Numbered from the stretch's first letter, positions 20,216-29,955 are shown. The stretch: DNA of 64,000 bases from CAZPRW01 sp964577805 (GCA_964577805.1 CAZOAG010000002.1:1-64000), one strand, 5' to 3'. Made by a program: numbers and translations. Notes: a model not told the origin generated them from the letters alone.

Positions 20216-20506
20216 TTATTCTTCTATAATAGCGAGTATATCATCTTGACGTAAGACAACTAAGATATCCTTATCCTGTTTAATTTCTGTACCACCATAT
20301 TTGCTGATGAGGACACGATCACCGACCTTTACTTCAAATTCTAATACTTTGCCCTCATCATTTCTTCCAGAACCGACAGCGACAACCATCGCCTCTTGAG
20401 ATGCTTCTTTTGCAGCATCTGGGATGATAATACCACCTTTTATTTGTTCCTTATCCTCTATTTTTCTTACGAGGACACGATTTCCTAATGGTTTAATTTT
20501 TTCCAT
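20216..20506 (-). CDS. groS: Co-chaperonin GroES (Hsp10)
   Basis: Heptameric lid of GroEL, 96 aa from the chosen start. MEKIKPLGNRVLVRKIE at the start, the mobile loop with GGIIIPDAAKE, and VGDRVLISKYGGTEI are diagnostic. An in-frame upstream ATG would overlap the end of dnaK and add 15 residues not found in the family, so the start at MEKIKPLG is preferred. It is 22 bases from dnaK and 21 from groEL. Confidence 0.97.
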   Translation of the reverse strand: MEKIKPLGNRVLVRKIEDKEQIKGGIIIPDAAKEASQEAMVVAVGSGRNDEGKVLEFEVKVGDRVLISKYGGTEIKQDKDILVVLRQDDILAIIEE

Positions 20507-20528
20507 AATGTTGTCCAATTTGAAAAAG

Positions 20529-22475
20529 TTATTTATCATTGTTCTTATCATCTACAACTTCAAAATCTGCATCGACTACATTATCGTCTTTTGATTTTGC
20601 ATCACCTTGTTTTTCGCTGGCAGTGTTTGTATTATTTTGAGCGGCTTGCGCTTGTGAATACAGTTCTTGTGCCATGCCTTGGAATGTTGTCGTTAATTTT
20701 TCACGCGCTGCTTTTAAGGCATCCGCTTTAGCATCTTTGTCATCGAATACTTTTTTCGCTTCTGCAATCGCATCTTCTAATGGTTTACGTTTATCATCTG
20801 ACAAATTGCCACCAAGGTCTTTTAATTGTTTTTCTGTCTGATAGATGAAATTATCTAATTGATTACGTTCTTCTACTGCCTCTTTTTGTTTTTTATCTTC
20901 TTCAGCGTGCATTTCTGCCTCTTTACGTAGTTTTTCGATCTCTTCTTCAGAAAGTCCAGATGCACTAGTGATTGTAATTTTTTGATCACGACCAGTTCCT
21001 TTATCCTTAGCCGTTACATGAAGAATACCATTTGCATCAATGTCGAATGTCACTTCAATCTGCGGAACACCACGTGGGGCCAAAGGAATACCATCCAATC
21101 TGAACTGTCCCAATAATTTGTTATCACGTGCCATCGGACGTTCTCCTTGCAATACTTGAATATCTACCGCTGTTTGATTTTCAGCATACGTAGAAAATAT
21201 CTGCGTCTTCTTCGTCGGGATAGTAGTATTTCGTTCGATCATTGGTGTAGAAACACCACCAGCCGTTTCTATCCCCAATGTCAATGGGGTAACATCTAGC
21301 AACAAGACATCTGTGACTTCTCCTTGTAATACACCACCTTGTATAGCAGCACCTACAGCGACTACTTCATCTGGGTTGACTCCTTGATGTGGTGTCTTTC
21401 CAATGAAATCTTTTGCGATCTCAACAACACGTGGAGAACGTGTCATTCCACCAACCAATACAAGTTCGGAAATATCTGACTTGCTTAATCCAGCATCATT
21501 TAGACAATTCTTACATGGGCTTAATGTACGTTGATATAAATCATCACAAATTTTCTCTAGCTGTGACCGCGTCAATGATACATTCAAATGCTTTGGACCA
21601 TTTGCATCTGCTGTAATGAACGGCAAATTAATATCCACTTGTTGTGTTGATGACAGTGCTATCTTTGCTTTTTCAGCTTCTTCTTTTAACCGCTGTGCTG
21701 CCATTGGATCATTTCGTAGATCTATTCCATTCTCCTTTTGGAACTCATCAGCTAACCAATCGATCAATCTGTTATCCCAGTCATCTCCTCCGAGCATGGT
21801 ATCACCATTCGTCGCCTTGACTTCAAACACACCATCGCCTATTTCCAAGATAGAAATATCGAAAGTACCACCACCGAGATCATAAACAGCGATTTTCTCA
21901 TCATTTTTCTTATCCAACCCATATGCTAGTGAAGCAGCCGTTGGCTCATTAATAATTCGCAATACTTCCAATCCAGCTATTCGTCCAGCATCCTTGGTCG
22001 CCTGCCGTTGAGAATCATTGAAATATGCTGGCACCGTGATGACTGCCTGTGTTACAGGACATCCCAAATATGTTTCAGCATCTGCTTTCATTTTGGCCAA
22101 TATCATCGATGAGATTTGTTCTGGCGAAAACTGTTCTGTCTTGTTTCCAACTTGGCATTCTATCCATGCATCTCCATTTTTCCCTTCGATCACTTTATAT
22201 GGAAGGTCCTTTACCATATCCTTTATTTCAGAATATTTATGACCAATCAGTCGTTTTGCTGAAAAAATTGTATTTTTTGGATTTGTTACTGCTTGTCGTT
22301 TAGCTGCTTGTCCAACAACACGTTCTCCTGATTTTGTAAAAGCAACTACTGATGGTGTCGTTCTTGCCCCCTCTGCATTAGGGATTACAATTGCCTCACC
22401 ACCTTCCATTACCGCCATACATGAATTTGTTGTTCCAAGATCAATTCCTAAAATTTTTGATTTTTTACTGCTCAT
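20529..22475 (-). CDS. dnaK: Chaperone DnaK (Hsp70)
   Basis: ATP-dependent Hsp70, 648 aa. The actin-like ATPase domain (GIDLGTTNSCMAV at the start, DLGGGTFDISILE, LVGGMTRSPRVVE), linker region VLLLDVTPLTLGIET, substrate domain and acidic C-terminus (VVDADFEVVDDKNNDK, equivalent to the EEVD-like end of bacterial DnaK) are all intact. Its coupling directly to groES-groEL rather than to grpE/dnaJ is notable and suggests a single heat-shock transcript. The coding strand is the expected leading strand if the origin is at 27.5-28.1 kb. Confidence 0.98.
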   Translation of the reverse strand: MSSKKSKILGIDLGTTNSCMAVMEGGEAIVIPNAEGARTTPSVVAFTKSGERVVGQAAKRQAVTNPKNTIFSAKRLIGHKYSEIKDMVKDLPYKVIEGKNGDAWIECQVGNKTEQFSPEQISSMILAKMKADAETYLGCPVTQAVITVPAYFNDSQRQATKDAGRIAGLEVLRIINEPTAASLAYGLDKKNDEKIAVYDLGGGTFDISILEIGDGVFEVKATNGDTMLGGDDWDNRLIDWLADEFQKENGIDLRNDPMAAQRLKEEAEKAKIALSSTQQVDINLPFITADANGPKHLNVSLTRSQLEKICDDLYQRTLSPCKNCLNDAGLSKSDISELVLVGGMTRSPRVVEIAKDFIGKTPHQGVNPDEVVAVGAAIQGGVLQGEVTDVLLLDVTPLTLGIETAGGVSTPMIERNTTIPTKKTQIFSTYAENQTAVDIQVLQGERPMARDNKLLGQFRLDGIPLAPRGVPQIEVTFDIDANGILHVTAKDKGTGRDQKITITSASGLSEEEIEKLRKEAEMHAEEDKKQKEAVEERNQLDNFIYQTEKQLKDLGGNLSDDKRKPLEDAIAEAKKVFDDKDAKADALKAAREKLTTTFQGMAQELYSQAQAAQNNTNTASEKQGDAKSKDDNVVDADFEVVDDKNNDK

Positions 22476-22798
22476 ATCCTAAATCCTTACTAGAGAAGTT
22501 GTAGCAATTTCCATGCCAATATATAAAAATATCCAACCAAAACAATCATATTGAACTGTAGCCGCGGTGTATATCATTGTCGGATATATTGCCAAACAAA
22601 TGAAATTTTACATGAAATGAAAACAGCAATCAGCTTTGTCGCAAAAATATATCCACGTTAATTCCTCACACAACTTGTATTCATTGCGCGCACACAGGCC
22701 AAAATGATTTGTGACATACGATTAGTATGGTTAACTATTGCTGCGGTAGCAAATCGATGTTATTGTTCTACATCAATATTGCACTGATATTACATTGC
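22476..22798. other. Intergenic spacer upstream of dnaK
   Basis: This must carry the promoter of the chaperone unit. On the minus strand AAGGATTTAGGAT precedes the dnaK ATG, giving only a weak ribosome binding site. I looked for the CIRCE inverted repeat (TTAGCACTC) and do not see it. I could not place -35/-10 boxes with confidence. Confidence 0.6.
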
Positions 22799-24073
22799 TT
22801 AAAATACCGTATTATCTGGTATTTCCGCATCACGTGTAATACACAATATACCATCTTTTACATACATCCCATCTTGACTGTATCCATCTTGTTTTCCAAA
22901 TGGTGTAAGATGAACATTATTTCCTATACGTGCATCTTTATCAATAATGGCACGTTTTATTACAGAACGCTCTCCTATTCCCAATGGAATATTATGTGGT
23001 GTATCGGATAAAGATTGTACTGAATCGAAATAATCTGCACCAAACATCAGGACATCTTCCAAATATGCCCCTGAACGAATAATCGACCGTAATCCTACAA
23101 CACAACGGTTCAATGTAGCATTCGTGACAATGCACCCATCAGATAACAAGGTACGCTCCATGTGACAACTATTCACTTTACATGCGGGCAAATATCGTGC
23201 ACGGGTATAGATAGGATTGTCTGCATCAAAGAAATCAAACTCCGGCACCATATCAGTCAACATTAAGTTCGTTTCGAAAAATGACCGTATTGTACCAATA
23301 TCTTCCCAAAAGCCATCGAAAACATATCCCTTCATAGAATATTTTCCTAACATACGTGGTAAAATATCCTTTCCGAAATCACTACCTGTACCATTTAAAA
23401 CATCATATAATATTTTGGCAGAAAATGCATATATTCCCATTGATGCCAAATAATATGGTGTATTGCTAGTATCTTTCAATTGCTGCCGGATATGTTGTGG
23501 AACAGCACAATTCCTTACTAATGCTGGTTGTTGTGGTTTTTCAATAAACTCTTTTACAGATAATTTATCATCTACTTGCATTATCCCAAATGCACTAATT
23601 TTATATTCTGGGATCGCTTTTGATGCTATTGTCAGGTCAGCCCCACTATCACAATGTTGTTTTACAAAATCTGACAGATTCATACGATATAATTGATCAC
23701 CAGATAATATTAAAATGACATCATCTGCTTGCGGTTTTATATATTGTAAATTCTTTCTTACGGCATCTGCTGTCCCGGCATACCATGCACCATCATGATT
23801 CGTCTGTTCCGCTGAAAATATTTCAATACATCCCTTTCCAAAAGTATCAAATCGGTATGTTGCTTCAATATGTCGATGTAGGGAACGGGTATTAAATTGT
23901 GTAAGAATATAAATCCTCGTATATCCTGCGTTCAAACAATTGCTTATAGGAATATCAACCAATCGATATTTTCCTGCCAACGGGACAGCTGGCTTACACC
24001 GTGTTTTCGTCAACGGATATATTCTGTCACCACGGCCCCCACCCATGATGATGCAATAAACATTTCTTCCCAT
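22799..24073 (-). CDS. glgC: Glucose-1-phosphate adenylyltransferase
   Basis: ADP-glucose pyrophosphorylase, the committed step of bacterial glycogen synthesis, 424 aa. Near the N-terminus IIMGGGRGDRIYPLTKTRCKP holds the nucleotide loop; ILSGDQLYRM, AFGIMQVDD and FIEKPQQP are substrate-site landmarks, and YVFDGFWEDIGTIRSFF opens the C-terminal left-handed helix domain. It is divergent from a sugar-phosphate antiporter, which suggests that imported glucose 6-phosphate is partly stored as glycogen. No other glg gene is present here. Confidence 0.95.
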   Translation of the reverse strand: MGRNVYCIIMGGGRGDRIYPLTKTRCKPAVPLAGKYRLVDIPISNCLNAGYTRIYILTQFNTRSLHRHIEATYRFDTFGKGCIEIFSAEQTNHDGAWYAGTADAVRKNLQYIKPQADDVILILSGDQLYRMNLSDFVKQHCDSGADLTIASKAIPEYKISAFGIMQVDDKLSVKEFIEKPQQPALVRNCAVPQHIRQQLKDTSNTPYYLASMGIYAFSAKILYDVLNGTGSDFGKDILPRMLGKYSMKGYVFDGFWEDIGTIRSFFETNLMLTDMVPEFDFFDADNPIYTRARYLPACKVNSCHMERTLLSDGCIVTNATLNRCVVGLRSIIRSGAYLEDVLMFGADYFDSVQSLSDTPHNIPLGIGERSVIKRAIIDKDARIGNNVHLTPFGKQDGYSQDGMYVKDGILCITRDAEIPDNTVF

Positions 24074-24105
24074 CTATGTTGGCGGATCGTAAAAATTATA
24101 AAAAA

Positions 24106-24132
24106 TTTGTCAATATGTCTTCGACTGACAAA
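24106..24132. promoter_or_regulatory. Inverted repeat between glgC and the antiporter gene
   Basis: TTTGTCA, 13 bases, TGACAAA: a 7-bp dyad in the 225-bp divergent intergenic region, 33 bases from the glgC start and 167 from the antiporter start. It could be an operator for joint control or an RNA hairpin. No factor can be named. Confidence 0.35.
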
Positions 24133-24298
24133 AATTCCGCGCCGGTGGTGAAATATTTTTTACAATGATTGCAAGAAAAAAATGTCGTCCAAAGTGGCAA
24201 TTTTCGTCTATGAAAATAAAATACCACTTTTCTTGATTATGATTAGCGACAAACATTGCAAATCATTTGCATTTTTCTGACAAAATTCCAACCTGCGA

Positions 24299-25624
24299 AT
24301 GTTAGTGATGAAGAGCAACGTGTTTGACAAAGATGCGGTCTTAACGCCCGAACTAATAGACCAAAAATATAAGTATTGGCGATTCCGCATAATTTATTCC
24401 CTAATTATTGGATATGCTGCATTTTATTTAGTACGTCAAAATTTCCAAGTCGCGACCCCAAAGATGCTGTCGGAATTCGGTTGTACAAAAGCAGAAATTG
24501 GATGGGTATTTACGGTCTTCTCCTTGATCTATGGGTTCGGCAAATTTTTTAGTGGTGCGATATGTGATCGTACGAATGCTCGATGGTTCATGACCATCGG
24601 GCTATTGGGGTCCGCGGCTTGTAGTATCTGTATAGGACTAGCAAATTCATTATGGATATTTATTATATTTTATGCGCTTAATGGAGTGTTTCAATCTGCT
24701 GGTTGGCCGCCTGTATCTCGTTTGATGACACAATGGTATTCTCCTCATCAATTAGGCACACGATGGGGCATCGTCAATGCTTCTCATCAATTAGGAAGTA
24801 TTGTCATTCTTCTTTCTGGCTCCAGCATATTAATACACATGGGATGGCGATATGTATTTTTTATCCCTGCCATTGTTGCTGTAATACTATCATTTTTCAT
24901 ATTCAATCGACTACGTGATAACCCACAATCTTTGGGACTGCCATCAATTGAAGAAAAAGAAAATTTGTTTAATGAATCTAGTCATGACGACAGAGAAGAT
25001 ATAACATTTAAAGAAGTATTTTTCGAACATATTTTGCCAAATAAAGCATTATGGTATGTTTGTATGGCAAATTTCTTTGTTTATATCATCCGCATGGGAT
25101 TTTTTAATTGGGCACCAACATTTTTACAAGAGGCCAAAGGTACTAGCATAATGGGAGCAGCATATTTGAACGTTGCATTTGAATTTATGGGTGCTGTCGG
25201 TGGTTTTGTTGCTGGATGGGCATCTGATAGGATATTTGGTGGACGTAGGAATTGTGCATCATTTTATTTCATGGCAGTGTTGATATTTGCATTACTGATG
25301 TTCTGGGCAATGCCATCAAACTCTACATTAGTAAATACAATATTTTTATTCATTATGGGATTCTTTATTTATGGGCCACAAACATTGGCCGGTGTCGCTG
25401 GTGCAGAGTTTGGATCTCGTCGTGCTGCCGCTACAGGAGCTGGACTGACAGGAACATTTGGATACCTTGGTAGTGCTGTGTCTGGATGGGGTGTTGGTAA
25501 AATCGCTGATAAATGGGGATGGAATGCAACATTTTTATTTTTTGTAGGATGTGCTGCAGCTGGTGCGTTCTTCTTCATGTTGAATTGGAACAAAACATCA
25601 CAACGACATAAAATAAAAGCATAA
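24299..25624 (+). CDS. Organophosphate:phosphate antiporter (UhpC/GlpT class, MFS)
   Basis: A 441-aa major facilitator with about 12 hydrophobic helices, of the OPA family that exchanges hexose 6-phosphate or glycerol 3-phosphate for phosphate across the inner membrane. Seen: KYWRFRIIYSLIIGYAAFYLVRQNF, GKFFSGAICDRTNARWFM, QSAGWPPVSRLMTQWYS, GFFIYGPQTLAGVAGAEFGSRRAAATG. Intracellular chlamydiae use UhpC for host glucose 6-phosphate. Its neighbour glgC, and pgi in the same window, make a hexose phosphate the more likely substrate, but GlpT cannot be excluded. A second ATG lies three codons in. truA follows after 15 bases. Confidence 0.88.
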   Translation: MLVMKSNVFDKDAVLTPELIDQKYKYWRFRIIYSLIIGYAAFYLVRQNFQVATPKMLSEFGCTKAEIGWVFTVFSLIYGFGKFFSGAICDRTNARWFMTIGLLGSAACSICIGLANSLWIFIIFYALNGVFQSAGWPPVSRLMTQWYSPHQLGTRWGIVNASHQLGSIVILLSGSSILIHMGWRYVFFIPAIVAVILSFFIFNRLRDNPQSLGLPSIEEKENLFNESSHDDREDITFKEVFFEHILPNKALWYVCMANFFVYIIRMGFFNWAPTFLQEAKGTSIMGAAYLNVAFEFMGAVGGFVAGWASDRIFGGRRNCASFYFMAVLIFALLMFWAMPSNSTLVNTIFLFIMGFFIYGPQTLAGVAGAEFGSRRAAATGAGLTGTFGYLGSAVSGWGVGKIADKWGWNATFLFFVGCAAAGAFFFMLNWNKTSQRHKIKA

Positions 25625-25639
25625 TATATTTGATTTGTT

Positions 25640-26386
25640 ATGCGGTGGAAATGTTTTTGTTCATATGATGGGACAGATTTCAATGGTTGGCAGAGCCAAC
25701 CACATAGAAATACAATACAAGATGTTATTGAGCATCGTTTAGGAATGATCTTCGAACATCCTGTTCGGATACACGGTTGTGGCCGCACTGACTCTGGTGT
25801 TCATGCACGAGAATATTGTTTTCATTTCGACAGTGAATGGAGTCATGGCACTGATGCGCTAATACGCGCTTTAAGATGTGGCATTCCAAAAACAATTCAA
25901 ATATATTCTGCGGAACAGGTACCATTTGATTTTCATGCACGATATTCTATAACATCGAAACAATATCGATATTATTTTTTGGAAGGCTATCCATCTCCAT
26001 TCCAATATCGTTACGTATACGGTCTTGGTCGAAGACGGTTAAACACTGACAAGATGCATGAATGTGCGCAATTACTTATTGGAACACATGATTTTCAAAA
26101 CTTTGGTGCACTGCACGATGATAGTGATAATGAACGAACAATAAAAACAATTGCTCGCATGGAATGTATTCGCGAAAACAATATGATTACGTTCATCACA
26201 GAAGGCAGTGGATATCTATATAAAATGGTACGTATTATTGCTGGTTGCTTATTACAAGTAGGTCTTGGCAATCGCCCACCATCATTCGTGGCAGATGGCC
26301 TTGTCAATGACTCATCATATGGTAATCTTCTTAGAAAAGAATGTGCTCCTGCTTGTGGTCTATTTTTAGATAAAGTAAAGTACTGA
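25640..26386 (+). CDS. truA: tRNA pseudouridine(38-40) synthase
   Basis: Modifies uridines 38-40 in the anticodon stem of many tRNAs. 248 aa, normal length. The N-terminal YDGTDFNGWQSQ is typical, the catalytic aspartate is D51 in CGRTDSGVHA, and the C-terminal GSGYLYKMVRIIAGCLLQVG matches the family. It lies 15 bases after the antiporter gene, probably cotranscribed. Confidence 0.95.
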   Translation: MRWKCFCSYDGTDFNGWQSQPHRNTIQDVIEHRLGMIFEHPVRIHGCGRTDSGVHAREYCFHFDSEWSHGTDALIRALRCGIPKTIQIYSAEQVPFDFHARYSITSKQYRYYFLEGYPSPFQYRYVYGLGRRRLNTDKMHECAQLLIGTHDFQNFGALHDDSDNERTIKTIARMECIRENNMITFITEGSGYLYKMVRIIAGCLLQVGLGNRPPSFVADGLVNDSSYGNLLRKECAPACGLFLDKVKY

Positions 26387-26555
26387 TATATATAACAACG
26401 GTAAAGTATATTGCATAGAAAACAATACATCTGCAATATGCCACTTGTCTGTTAACCCCATCTGCAATATTTGCGTGTAAGACATACTTTTAATATAAAA
26501 AAACATTCACATTGCATTCTTTCATGTCATTATTTTTGTCACTTTTCTTACTACT

Positions 26556-27458
26556 ATGTTCAAATTTTTCAAAAATACAGGCAAGCGACTAAAACAAGCA
26601 ACTACCAATTTGTTTCATATATTGCTTCCGTCGAAAATCGATGCCAAATCATTACAATCATTGGAAGACACATTATTTTCTGCAGATATTGGTGTAGATG
26701 TTACAAAAGATATAGTATCACAAGTAAAAGATGAATTATCCAATAAAAAATCCATGTCCCGCGAGGACATTTCATCGTTAGCAGCTGATGTTATTCGAAA
26801 AAATTTATCTGGATCTGAAGGTAAATTATCGCTATCAAACGACGGTCTTACAGTAATTTGTCTCATCGGGACCAATGGGTCTGGAAAGACAACAACCGCA
26901 GCGAAACTGGCATATCACTATAAAAATTTAGGATATAAAGTGTTACTTGGGTCATGCGATACCTTCCGTGCAGCTGCAAATGAACAGCTCGTACATTGGG
27001 CACAAACATTATCGATCGACATTGTTGAGAGCCGCCATGGTGGAGATTCTGCTGCAGTAGCATTTGATGCTTACCAATCTGCCATTGCTAGAAAAAAAAA
27101 TCTTCTGATCTTAGACACCGCCGGTAGGTTGCATACCAAGACCAATTTGATTGGAGAGCTGGAAAAAATTTTACGTGTTCTACGCAAAAAAAACCAAGAT
27201 TTACCGCTTCATGTTTGGCTCGTTGCTGACAGTACCATTGGGAGCAATACAATCAAAGTCTCTCAATCGTTCAATGACAACATTCCATTGACTGGGCTGA
27301 TAATGACAAAACTAGATGGTACAAGCACTGGAGGAACATTGATAGGTACATATAGTTCAGTTCATGTTCCTATCTTCTTTATTGGTACAGGAGAACAATG
27401 TACAGATTTACATACATTTTCTATTGAACAATATTTGTCCAAACTATTACCATATTGA
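26556..27458 (+). CDS. ftsY: Signal recognition particle receptor FtsY
   Basis: SRP GTPase receptor that docks translating ribosomes at the inner membrane. 300 aa: a short N domain (without the long acidic A domain of E. coli) then NG GTPase with G1 GTNGSGKTT at 105-113, DTFRAAANEQL, G3 DTAGRL and G4 TKLDGT. The motif after it is LDGTSTGG rather than the usual LDGTAKGG, and the closing IGxGE segment is followed by an unusual QCTDLHTF; this is mild divergence and the GTPase core is intact. It borders the proposed replication origin. Confidence 0.93.
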   Translation: MFKFFKNTGKRLKQATTNLFHILLPSKIDAKSLQSLEDTLFSADIGVDVTKDIVSQVKDELSNKKSMSREDISSLAADVIRKNLSGSEGKLSLSNDGLTVICLIGTNGSGKTTTAAKLAYHYKNLGYKVLLGSCDTFRAAANEQLVHWAQTLSIDIVESRHGGDSAAVAFDAYQSAIARKKNLLILDTAGRLHTKTNLIGELEKILRVLRKKNQDLPLHVWLVADSTIGSNTIKVSQSFNDNIPLTGLIMTKLDGTSTGGTLIGTYSSVHVPIFFIGTGEQCTDLHTFSIEQYLSKLLPY

Positions 27459-28108
27459 TACACAGTTTATCGAGAAAAATTACTTATATTTCTGAAGAAA
27501 CACAATTGTGCGGTTAGCGTTTACGTTGGTTATTAGTGTTGTTTTAATAACACTATTATGCAGATGTTATCGACACAGTTATTGATCATATATAGTCAAT
27601 TTATTTTTATTTCTGATCAAAATATGCCATTTTGTTACTAGAAAAATTAGGAAGTACACTAGTTGAACGTTTCATAGCTACCGATTTTTAAATTGGCATT
27701 CACAAATGCTATTATTATTCACTGCCAATGTGAATAACTCCGTTAATAACTTGTTAGCATTTTGTTAATTTCTATTTTTATTAACAACCATTCACATGCC
27801 AATAATCTCTTTATTCACAAGGAAACCATTCGCATTAGCCAGTATTTTTGGTCCTAAATTGAGTTATTAACTTATTCACAATGCATATTACTACTACTGA
27901 AAATATTAATATACATATAGCAGTATTTGATATCACCAGCATTACAGAAAATATGGTACAAATTTCTATCGTATCTGACGTCAAAAATCTCAAACAAATG
28001 CTTAAGTAAAAATATCAACATAAACACGCACCACGCATTTTATTGTCAATTAACAATTTTTGTTGTTTAATAGCTTGCAGCTATCAAATAATACCAGTGT
28101 ATATCAAT
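27459..28108. other. oriC: Probable chromosomal replication origin (oriC)
   Basis: A gene-free, very AT-rich segment between ftsY and birA. It contains three exact copies of the DnaA-box variant TTATTCACA: 27811-27819 and 27872-27880 on plus, and 27729-27737 on minus. TTATTCACT is at 27715-27723, one change from these, and TTATCGACA at 27567-27575, one change from consensus TTATCCACA. Further partial CATTCACA sites occur. T/A-only runs such as those near 27600 and 27770 could be the unwinding element. Strand composition switches here: plus-strand non-coding DNA has C>G to the left and G>C to the right. DnaA is not encoded in the window, so this rests on boxes and skew. Confidence 0.75.
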
Positions 28109-28876
28109 ATGAATAGTACGATGTGGTCAAATGACGTAATATGCAGAATTTTTCATTACAAAAAAGTTACTAGTACAACCGACGTTGCCAAACAACACGT
28201 TCGCTGTGGGGAAACAATACCGTTTTTTGTAATTGCAGATGCGCAGACGAATGGTCGTGGTCGCAGAGGGAATGTTTGGAATAGCGATAATAACGGAAAT
28301 TTATATGCGACATACGTATGTTTAGTTGGATATGAAAAAATTGCAAATATAGCTATATTATCGCAATGTGTAGCGATTAAAATTTGTGATGTTATGTTCC
28401 AACAACTGAACATCAATACGAACGTAAAATGGCCAAATGATATTTTCATAAATAATAAAAAAGTCGGTGGAATACTGCTGGAGACTATAATTCGTGATAA
28501 CAAAAATATTGTTTGTATGATTGGTGTTGGTATGAATATTTGTCAGTCACCACACCTGCAAAATGCTAGATACGAAACAACATGTATATCGGAATTTAGT
28601 GATGCGTTATCATCGTTGAATGATGTAAATCATATCATACTACAGTCGATTGCATCAGGACATGATATGTTTTTAAACATACCACTGGTGGATATAATTG
28701 ATCAATGGTCCAAGTATGACATGCATTATAACAGGATCATTAAAGTGGAATGCGCGAATGGTATTTTCCTCGGACGTAGTATTGGGATCGATGATACCGG
28801 TGCGTTGCAGTTGGAACGACAAAACGGTGAAATAATAGTAGTTAGAGAAACAGATGCGCAAATAAAAATTATGTAA
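28109..28876 (+). CDS. birA: Biotin-[acetyl-CoA-carboxylase] ligase
   Basis: Attaches biotin to the carrier protein of acetyl-CoA carboxylase. From the ATG chosen, 255 aa, a monofunctional ligase without the DNA-binding domain of E. coli BirA. TSTTDVAKQ, the biotinyl-AMP loop GRGRRG at 49-54, KWPNDIFINNKKVGGILLE and IGVGMNI are all present. A longer frame beginning with TTG 66 bases upstream would add 22 residues without family support and run into the origin region, so it is not used. Confidence 0.9.
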   Translation: MNSTMWSNDVICRIFHYKKVTSTTDVAKQHVRCGETIPFFVIADAQTNGRGRRGNVWNSDNNGNLYATYVCLVGYEKIANIAILSQCVAIKICDVMFQQLNINTNVKWPNDIFINNKKVGGILLETIIRDNKNIVCMIGVGMNICQSPHLQNARYETTCISEFSDALSSLNDVNHIILQSIASGHDMFLNIPLVDIIDQWSKYDMHYNRIIKVECANGIFLGRSIGIDDTGALQLERQNGEIIVVRETDAQIKIM

Positions 28877-28934
28877 GGAGATATTATGGATTTGACAAAA
28901 ATTTGCAGATAATATCTCTTATTTAAGACTATCT

Positions 28935-29019
28935 GCTCAGGTGGTGAAATTGGTAGACACGCTGTCTTCAGGCGGCAGTATCGAAAGATATAGGGGTTCG
29001 AATCCCCTCCTGAGCACCA
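28935..29019 (+). tRNA. tRNA-Leu (anticodon CAG)
   Basis: Acceptor GCTCAGG pairs with CCTGAGC. The D-arm GGTAGACACGC region, the anticodon stem CTGTC/GGCAG around loop TTCAGGC (anticodon CAG), a long class II variable arm, the T-loop GGTTCGAATC, and an encoded CCA end are all visible. Confidence 0.97.
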
Positions 29020-29091
29020 GAGGTTTTATAATATCAATTGTAAAAAGATTTTTGTATAAAATATTCGACATGGGTTTGTGTTGAATATACA

Positions 29092-29955
29092 ATGCAGCGC
29101 CATCGTATGGTAGAATGTATAGGCAAAAATGACGGGCGCGATGGTGGTTTGCAACAATCAAGTCAGATTGGTGTAAACACAAAATCGACATTGAACAATC
29201 CGACTGAACGGATAGATGGTGGCAACTTAAATGAACGAACTTCTGAGCAAGCGCGCCCAGCAAATGGACAGAATACTGGTATTTTTGATTGCTTAAAAAT
29301 ATTAAAGGACAAAAGTGTGCAGGTTGTAAAACCAGCAGTTGATATTTATAAACAATACCCATTTACTACTTCTATGGTTGTATTTGGTGCAGTTTCTGTT
29401 GTAATGCCAGCTACTGGATTGCCAATGATGGTAAAAGCTGCAGTTGACATTGCCAAGGATAAGTTGTTATCTGCAGAAGTTAGTGAAAGTGAGGCGCAAA
29501 ATTTTGTTGGTCAGCTTGCAGTTAGTGCGCAACAACATCCAATGGTTACAAAAGCAATTTCAACCGCTATTACTACTGGCATTCAAACTGGTGTGTTAAA
29601 CATTTTGGGCGTGACAAAAGAACAAATGATCGGAAACGCATGGAATAATGGTTTCAATGCGACATTAGATATGCTCACAAATAATATTGATGCGACTAAA
29701 AATTTAGCATATCAACATTCAGTAATTGCACAATGTATTACAACAGCACTATCAATAGCCTCTAACATAGCAGTAGGAAAGTATACACAAAGCATGCCTG
29801 CTGTACTGGCGGAGTCTGCGTTATCATTAGGCATAGGATTTTTCTCTTCACAGTTTGGTACAAGTATTTTTAGTGAAGTGAAAAAGTTGATTGGTTATGG
29901 ACAACCTGTTCTACAACAAGAACAAGCAATTGTTGATCATAAAAATGTTGAGTAG
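29092..29955 (+). CDS. Hydrophobic putative secreted protein, paralog A
   Basis: No known family recognised. 287 aa: a polar, disordered-looking N-terminus of about 60 residues rich in Asn, Gln, Gly, Ser and Arg with no signal peptide, then hydrophobic segments at about 92-125, 147-172 and 205-260. A module of the form Q-H-x-[VM]-[IV]-(3)-I-[ST]-T-A occurs twice (AQQHPMVTKAISTAI; AYQHSVIAQCITTAL) and recurs in the next gene and at 46 kb. A soluble N-terminus plus bilobed hydrophobic segments is the layout of T3SS-delivered membrane effectors such as chlamydial Inc proteins, but no sequence match is claimed. It follows tRNA-Leu. Confidence 0.75.
   Translation: MQRHRMVECIGKNDGRDGGLQQSSQIGVNTKSTLNNPTERIDGGNLNERTSEQARPANGQNTGIFDCLKILKDKSVQVVKPAVDIYKQYPFTTSMVVFGAVSVVMPATGLPMMVKAAVDIAKDKLLSAEVSESEAQNFVGQLAVSAQQHPMVTKAISTAITTGIQTGVLNILGVTKEQMIGNAWNNGFNATLDMLTNNIDATKNLAYQHSVIAQCITTALSIASNIAVGKYTQSMPAVLAESALSLGIGFFSSQFGTSIFSEVKKLIGYGQPVLQQEQAIVDHKNVE

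Noticed and set aside
18603..22303. Several plus-strand frames of 65-132 codons
   Set aside because: Mirror images of groEL and dnaK, whose minus-strand reading is certain.
22476..22798. CIRCE/HrcA operator before dnaK
   Set aside because: TTAGCACTC and its inverted partner are not present.
28043..28108. N-terminal extension of birA
   Set aside because: Starts with TTG, adds 22 residues without homology, and invades the proposed origin.
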